From NCBI GenBank assembly GCA_028705785.1, contig JAQWCT010000093.1, positions 1 through 9,295 of the forward strand: a DNA stretch of 9,295 bases, read 5' to 3'. The position numbers were made by a program, and so were the translations under genes. This DNA is from Sulfurospirillaceae bacterium. GTDB taxonomy: Bacteria; Campylobacterota; Campylobacteria; Campylobacterales; Sulfurospirillaceae. Within the stretch, counting starts at the first letter, position 1. Each line of letters opens with the position of its first letter. Under the pieces are notes generated by a model. That model saw only the letters and a program-made list of their open reading frames with translations, had not been told where the DNA came from and did no database searches. Positions 5,943 to 9,295 of this stretch are shown piece by piece.

Positions 5943-6035
5943 ATTTTACCCCTAACAAAATTTGTTTTTATGGTTGTTTAATAACTATATAGATAGAATT
6001 ATAGCTAATAAATGAGAGTTGCTAAAAGGAAAAGA
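5943..6035. promoter_or_regulatory. Divergent promoter region between bioA and the ppiD-ftsA-ftsZ operon
   Basis: This 93-bp AT-rich gap drives transcription in both directions. Rightward, TAGAAT at 5994-5999 is a plausible -10 and would give a leader of about 30 bases to the chosen ATG at 6036. Leftward, a consensus TATAAT (reverse complement of 5998-6003) would give bioA a leader of about 50 bases. The two -10 candidates overlap, so the promoters may compete. An inverted repeat AACAAA-a-TTTGTT (5954-5966) lies in the bioA leader beside its Shine-Dalgarno AGGGG (5949-5953). It could be an operator or chance in AT-rich DNA. The -35 regions are not convincing. Confidence 0.5.
6024..6030 (+). 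promoter_or_regulatory. Shine-Dalgarno site fixing the ppiD-like start
   Basis: AAAAGGA lies five bases before the ATG at 6036. The in-frame ATG at 6012 has no binding site before it, and starting there would translate through this site. The protein from 6036 begins MITWMQRHKKYL, the form I remember from Campylobacter homologues. Confidence 0.75.
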
Positions 6036-7496
6036 ATGATTACATGGATGCAAAGGCATAAAAAATATCTTGTCATCACCATTTGGATCAGTACCATTGC
6101 ATTTGTGGGTGCTGGATTTGTGGGATGGGGAGCTTATGATCTTAACAAAGACCGTACTGCTTCAGTCGCTAAGGTAGGAAACAGAACCATTTCAGTACAA
6201 GAATTTCAACAAGCCTATGGTAATCACTACAGTTTTTACAACAATCTTCTAAGCGGAAAACTCACTCAAGAACAAGCTGAGCAAATGGGTTTAGAAAAAA
6301 TGGTTATGAATACCCTCATCAATCAAACTTTACTTCTCAATTATGCGGATGACATAGGGCTTATAGCTACACAAGAAGATATTAAAGAGCGTCTTAAAAA
6401 TAACCCAAACTTTCAACAAGATGGAGCATTTAGCAAAGATGTTTATTATGCACTACTCAAACAAAACAAAATTGCACCCAACGAGTATGAAGATAGCCTC
6501 AAAAAAGAAATTTTAACTGCCAAATTAGAAAATTTTCTCAAACTAGTGCCTTCTACACAAGAAAGTAGTATCTTTGCTTCTGCCTTTTTTATGGAGGACC
6601 GTTTGGCTATTAGCAGTGTTTCGTTAGAAGCAAACGATATTTCAATCAAAGAAGAAGAAATTAAAGCCTTTTGGGAAAAAAATAAATCAAACTTTCTTAC
6701 CAAGAAATCTTACACGCTTGAGATTGTGAATCTACCTCTATCTACGACTAAAATTGATGACAAAGAGCTTGAGGAATTTTTTGCTCAAGAGAAGCATAAT
6801 TATAAACATGACGATGGAAAATTGATGAGTTTTGAAGAAGCAAAAGCTCAAGCTACGATAGATTTGAGACTTAAAAATGATAAAAAAGTAGCCTTAGAAT
6901 CTTATCTTGCTTTCAAAAAAGCCCAGGTTACACCTAATGAAACAAAAGTTGTCTACGAAGACGATGCTACCTTTCCTATAGATAAACTACAAAGTGCAGG
7001 TCTTGATGAAGTGCTAAAGCCTATTGCACTAAAAAATGGCTATATGATTGTCAAAGTTAAAGAGGTCAAATTTCCTGAGCCTATGCCCTATGAGTTAGCA
7101 AAAAAAGGAGCTTTTAGTCAACTCTTGAATGAAACCAAGCTAACAGCTTTAGAGAAAAAAGCACAAGAAAAACTCCAAACAGTTCGGGGCACAGATATTG
7201 GGTTTGTCAGTAGAGATTCTGTTAGGTCAATTGCTGGTCTTGATGAGGCAAAAACGGCTGAATTACTGAGTTATATTTTTGATAACACTGCTAAAAAAGG
7301 TTATAAAATCATTGATGATAAAGCCATTATCTATGAGATTTTGGAACAAAAGTTGCTTAATGAAGAGAAGTCCAAACAGTATGTTAGTTTGATTAATGAA
7401 AATATTTCGCAAATCAAACAAACAGAATTAAATCAAAATCTGGTTAAAAAGCTCGGATCTGTATACAAAACTGAGCAATACTATAAAGGAAAATAG
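6036..7496 (+). CDS. PpiD/SurA-like membrane-anchored periplasmic folding factor
   Basis: The 486-residue protein starts with a short basic cytoplasmic tail and one membrane helix (about 11-34, YLVITIWISTIAFVGAGFVGWGAY), then a periplasmic region. Residues about 43-190 fit the SurA N-terminal chaperone domain (VAKVGNRTISVQEFQQAY, then MGLEKMVMNTLINQTLLLNYADDIGL). Residues 227-345 look like a parvulin-type region (YTLEIVNLPL to GYMIVKVKEV), but the usual glycine-rich GGDLGW-type signature is not seen, so isomerase activity is doubtful. A helical C-terminal part follows. PpiD-type proteins sit at the SecYEG exit and help fold secreted proteins. The start at 6036 is preferred over 6012 on its Shine-Dalgarno. 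The gene leads the ftsA-ftsZ operon and its stop touches the ftsA start. The same gene order occurs in Campylobacter, from memory. Confidence 0.85.
   Translation: MITWMQRHKKYLVITIWISTIAFVGAGFVGWGAYDLNKDRTASVAKVGNRTISVQEFQQAYGNHYSFYNNLLSGKLTQEQAEQMGLEKMVMNTLINQTLLLNYADDIGLIATQEDIKERLKNNPNFQQDGAFSKDVYYALLKQNKIAPNEYEDSLKKEILTAKLENFLKLVPSTQESSIFASAFFMEDRLAISSVSLEANDISIKEEEIKAFWEKNKSNFLTKKSYTLEIVNLPLSTTKIDDKELEEFFAQEKHNYKHDDGKLMSFEEAKAQATIDLRLKNDKKVALESYLAFKKAQVTPNETKVVYEDDATFPIDKLQSAGLDEVLKPIALKNGYMIVKVKEVKFPEPMPYELAKKGAFSQLLNETKLTALEKKAQEKLQTVRGTDIGFVSRDSVRSIAGLDEAKTAELLSYIFDNTAKKGYKIIDDKAIIYEILEQKLLNEEKSKQYVSLINENISQIKQTELNQNLVKKLGSVYKTEQYYKGK
7485..7490 (+). promoter_or_regulatory. Shine-Dalgarno site for the TTG start of ftsA
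   Basis: AAAGGA lies six bases upstream of TTG at 7497, inside the last codons of the ppiD-like gene. Together with the family-typical N-terminus that follows (STTILGIDIGSTK), it fixes the rare start codon. Confidence 0.75.
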
Positions 7497-8861
7497 TTGA
7501 GTACTACTATTTTAGGTATCGACATTGGTTCAACCAAGATTTGTGCTATTATCGCTCAAAAAAGTGATGATGGTGAGATAAAGATCTTAGGCGCAGGTAT
7601 TGCTAAATCTCATGGAATTAAAAAAGGGATTATTACCAACATTGACCTTGCCTCAAAATCTATTCGTAATGCACTCAATGATGCAAAAAGAGTCGCAGGA
7701 ACGCAGTTTGAGCGAGTTATTGTTTCTATCTCTGGTGCTTATACAAAAAGTATCGATAGTAGCGGTATCGTCAACATTCCTAATCGTGACATTGGCATTA
7801 AAGAGATTAATCGTGCAATGCAAATGGCAGACCATAATGCTAACATCCCAAATGAGTACGAAAAACTTCATGTACTACCGTATAATTTTAAAGTAGATGA
7901 CCAAGAATTCATCGAAGATCCACTCGGAATGAATGGTGCGAGACTTGAAGTCCAAGTACATATCATTACTGCTCAAAAATCTTCACTCAGTAATCTTAAA
8001 AAAGCTGTCAAATCAGCAGGTGTAGAGATAGACAACATTGTTCTAGGTTGCTACGCTTCTGGCATTGCAGTTTTAAACCATGATGAGAGAGAATTAGGCG
8101 TTGCTGTTATCGATATGGGTGGTGCTACATGTAACATTATGATTCATGCTGGTAATTCTATGCGATTTAACGATTTTCTAGGTGTTGGCTCACTCAATAT
8201 TACCAATGACCTTTCCACTGCACTTCACACACCTCTAGGTGCAGCAGAAGACATCAAAATAAATTATGGTTCACTTAAAGGTAACTCAAGTGAGCTTATT
8301 GAACTTCCCGTCATCGGTGATGATGGCTCAACGCATGAGGTATCACTCAATATTGTTTCAAATGTTATTTATGTACGCGTTGAAGAAACACTGATGATTT
8401 TAGCAAAAACACTCGAAGATAGTAGTTTTAAAGAACAAATAGGCGCAGGTGTCGTTTTAACAGGCGGAATGACAAAACTAGAAGGTATTAGAGATTTAGC
8501 TTCGGCAATCTTTGATAATGTACCTATTAGAATTGCCAAACCAAGAGAAATGGATGGACTCTTTGAAACACTAAGAGATCCTAGCTATTCAACAGCTATT
8601 GGACTTGTTTTATATGGTGGTGGTTATTTTACACCTTATGAAATAGATTCAAATAAAAAATTACGCTATAAAGATGAAACGATTGAGCCTAATAAAAATC
8701 ATCAAAATATACTTGATGAGCACGATGAAGAAGAAGGTGAGAGTGATTCATTGCCAATGGATAATGCAAAGGAAAAATTAAAAGACCTTGCCAATATTCA
8801 AGAAGACCATACTGAGGGTTTTGGCTCTAGGTTATGGAATAGACTTACACAATTATTTTAA
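7497..8861 (+). CDS. ftsA: Cell division protein FtsA
   Basis: The 454-residue protein is an actin-family ATPase that anchors FtsZ filaments to the membrane and recruits later division proteins. Phosphate-1 loop GIDIGSTKICAIIA is at 7-20 and the FtsA-specific 1C region at about 85-165. Phosphate-2 VIDMGGATCNIMI is at 204-216, with Asp206. The adenosine motif VVLTGGMTKLEGI is at 319-331. A long acidic, low-complexity linker (about 383-440, including DEHDEEEGESDS) leads to a C-terminal amphipathic helix (FGSRLWNRLTQLF, 442-454) that serves as the membrane-targeting sequence. Translation starts at a TTG that abuts the preceding stop (TAG-TTG) with a good AAAGGA ahead. Coupled, low-efficiency initiation may help keep FtsA below FtsZ. 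It lies 15 bp before ftsZ. Confidence 0.96.
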   Translation: MSTTILGIDIGSTKICAIIAQKSDDGEIKILGAGIAKSHGIKKGIITNIDLASKSIRNALNDAKRVAGTQFERVIVSISGAYTKSIDSSGIVNIPNRDIGIKEINRAMQMADHNANIPNEYEKLHVLPYNFKVDDQEFIEDPLGMNGARLEVQVHIITAQKSSLSNLKKAVKSAGVEIDNIVLGCYASGIAVLNHDERELGVAVIDMGGATCNIMIHAGNSMRFNDFLGVGSLNITNDLSTALHTPLGAAEDIKINYGSLKGNSSELIELPVIGDDGSTHEVSLNIVSNVIYVRVEETLMILAKTLEDSSFKEQIGAGVVLTGGMTKLEGIRDLASAIFDNVPIRIAKPREMDGLFETLRDPSYSTAIGLVLYGGGYFTPYEIDSNKKLRYKDETIEPNKNHQNILDEHDEEEGESDSLPMDNAKEKLKDLANIQEDHTEGFGSRLWNRLTQLF

Positions 8862-8876
8862 AGAGGGGTATAGAGT

Positions 8877-9295
8877 ATGAATGGATTTAGCATAGAAGAA
8901 TCAAAATGTGTTTATGGAGCTAAAATCAAAGTCATCGGCGTTGGTGGTGGTGGTGGAAACATGATTAACCATATGGTTCGTGAGGGAATTCATGGTATTG
9001 ATCTTATCGCTGCAAACACAGATGCACAAGCCCTTGAAAATTGTTTAGCAAAAACAAAAATTCAATTAGGTAAAAAAGGCTTGGGTGCGGGCATGAAGCC
9101 TGAAGTTGGCAGAGAAGCAGCACTTGAAAGTTACGAAGAAATTAAAAGTTCATTAGAAAAAGCAGATATTGTCTTTATCGCATCAGGTTTTGGTGGTGGA
9201 ACAGGTACTGGAGCTGCACCTGTTGTTGCGCAAGCGGCAAAAGAAATCGGAGCATTAACGGTTGCCGTAGTAACTAGACCTTTTATGTTTGAAGG
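8877..9295 (+). CDS. ftsZ: Cell division protein FtsZ, N-terminal part (3' end outside window)
   Basis: The frame gives 139 residues of the tubulin-like GTPase that forms the division ring. KIKVIGVGGGGGNMINHM (16-33) is the T1 GTP-binding loop, AANTDAQAL (45-53) the base of the T2/T3 region, and FIASGFGGGTGTGAAP (100-115) contains the tubulin signature GGGTGTG in loop T4. The synergy loop T7 and the C-terminal FtsA-binding tail lie beyond the window. The start is the ATG at 8877; the ATG four bases later is out of frame. AGAGGGG (8862-8868) stands eight bases upstream. The better Shine-Dalgarno/start pairing than that of ftsA fits the usual excess of FtsZ over FtsA. Confidence 0.97.
   Translation, partial: MNGFSIEESKCVYGAKIKVIGVGGGGGNMINHMVREGIHGIDLIAANTDAQALENCLAKTKIQLGKKGLGAGMKPEVGREAALESYEEIKSSLEKADIVFIASGFGGGTGTGAAPVVAQAAKEIGALTVAVVTRPFMFE

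Noticed and set aside
5942..5944. ATG start for bioA two bases upstream of the GTG
   Set aside because: This ATG is in another frame and is followed at once by TGA. The GTG at 5942 is in frame and correctly spaced from AGGGG.
5954..5966. AACAAA-a-TTTGTT as a biotin repressor (BirA) operator
   Set aside because: The known BirA operator has longer arms with a wide spacer (TTGTAAACC-like half sites). This short, almost spacerless repeat does not match it.
6012..6035. ATG at 6012 as the start of the ppiD-like gene
   Set aside because: It has no Shine-Dalgarno and would translate through the good AAAAGGA site that serves the ATG at 6036, which gives the family-like N-terminus.
8126..8133. TACATGTA in ftsA as a fifth copy of the dispersed palindrome
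   Set aside because: Only eight palindromic bases match (TACATGTAA with the next base), and they encode Gly-Ala-Thr-Cys-Asn in the conserved phosphate-2 loop, so protein constraint and chance explain it.
1..9295. Defence system, prophage, CRISPR array or tRNA/rRNA gene
   Set aside because: All coding space is accounted for by housekeeping, division, biotin, RmuC, c-di-GMP and small metabolic genes. No spaced direct repeats, tRNA-like folds or phage genes were seen on either strand.

Overview
The window reads as a chromosomal segment of a Campylobacterota (epsilonproteobacterial) genome, most likely Sulfurospirillum or a close relative. The reasons are its AT-rich composition, a PpiD/SurA-type membrane chaperone directly upstream of ftsA-ftsZ and divergent from rsmH (mraW), and the N-terminal sequence of that chaperone, which matches what I remember of Campylobacter homologues. 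The genus is inference; the class-level call is much firmer. There are no insertion sequences, integrases, CRISPR arrays, tRNAs or rRNAs, and every gene looks intact apart from the two cut by the window edges.

Layout. Bases 1-750 (+ strand) hold the end of a zinc M15-type peptidoglycan peptidase, abutting a cysteine hydrolase of the isochorismatase family. They converge at a perfect 28-bp palindrome (746-773) on a leftward block of six genes read on the - strand from 5942 to 769: bioA, rsmH, an ftsL-like gene, rmuC, a membrane diguanylate cyclase and a small DUF1737 protein. The four gaps from bioA to the cyclase gene are 2-27 bp, and several ribosome binding sites lie in or over the preceding gene's end, so this is probably one operon. 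A 93-bp divergent promoter region (5943-6035) separates it from a rightward operon: ppiD-like chaperone, ftsA and ftsZ (cut at the right edge).

How the genes fit. The core is a rearranged remnant of the classical division and cell-wall (dcw) cluster. rsmH and ftsL face one way, ftsA and ftsZ the other, with a periplasmic folding factor leading the ftsAZ operon. Biotin synthesis (bioA), a nuclease-like genome-maintenance protein (rmuC) and c-di-GMP signalling sit in the rsmH operon where ftsI and the mur genes would stand in the textbook order. Start codons are varied: GTG for bioA and rsmH, TTG for ftsA.

Most notable signal. The palindromic word TTTACATGTAA, or its longer form CTTTACATGTAAAG, occurs four times in 9.3 kb. 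Two copies are intergenic and two lie inside conserved genes in different reading frames. This looks like a highly iterated DNA-level motif, comparable in kind to cyanobacterial HIP1 or to DNA uptake words. One copy forms the core of the convergent terminator, whose two arms also carry the two opposing stop codons.
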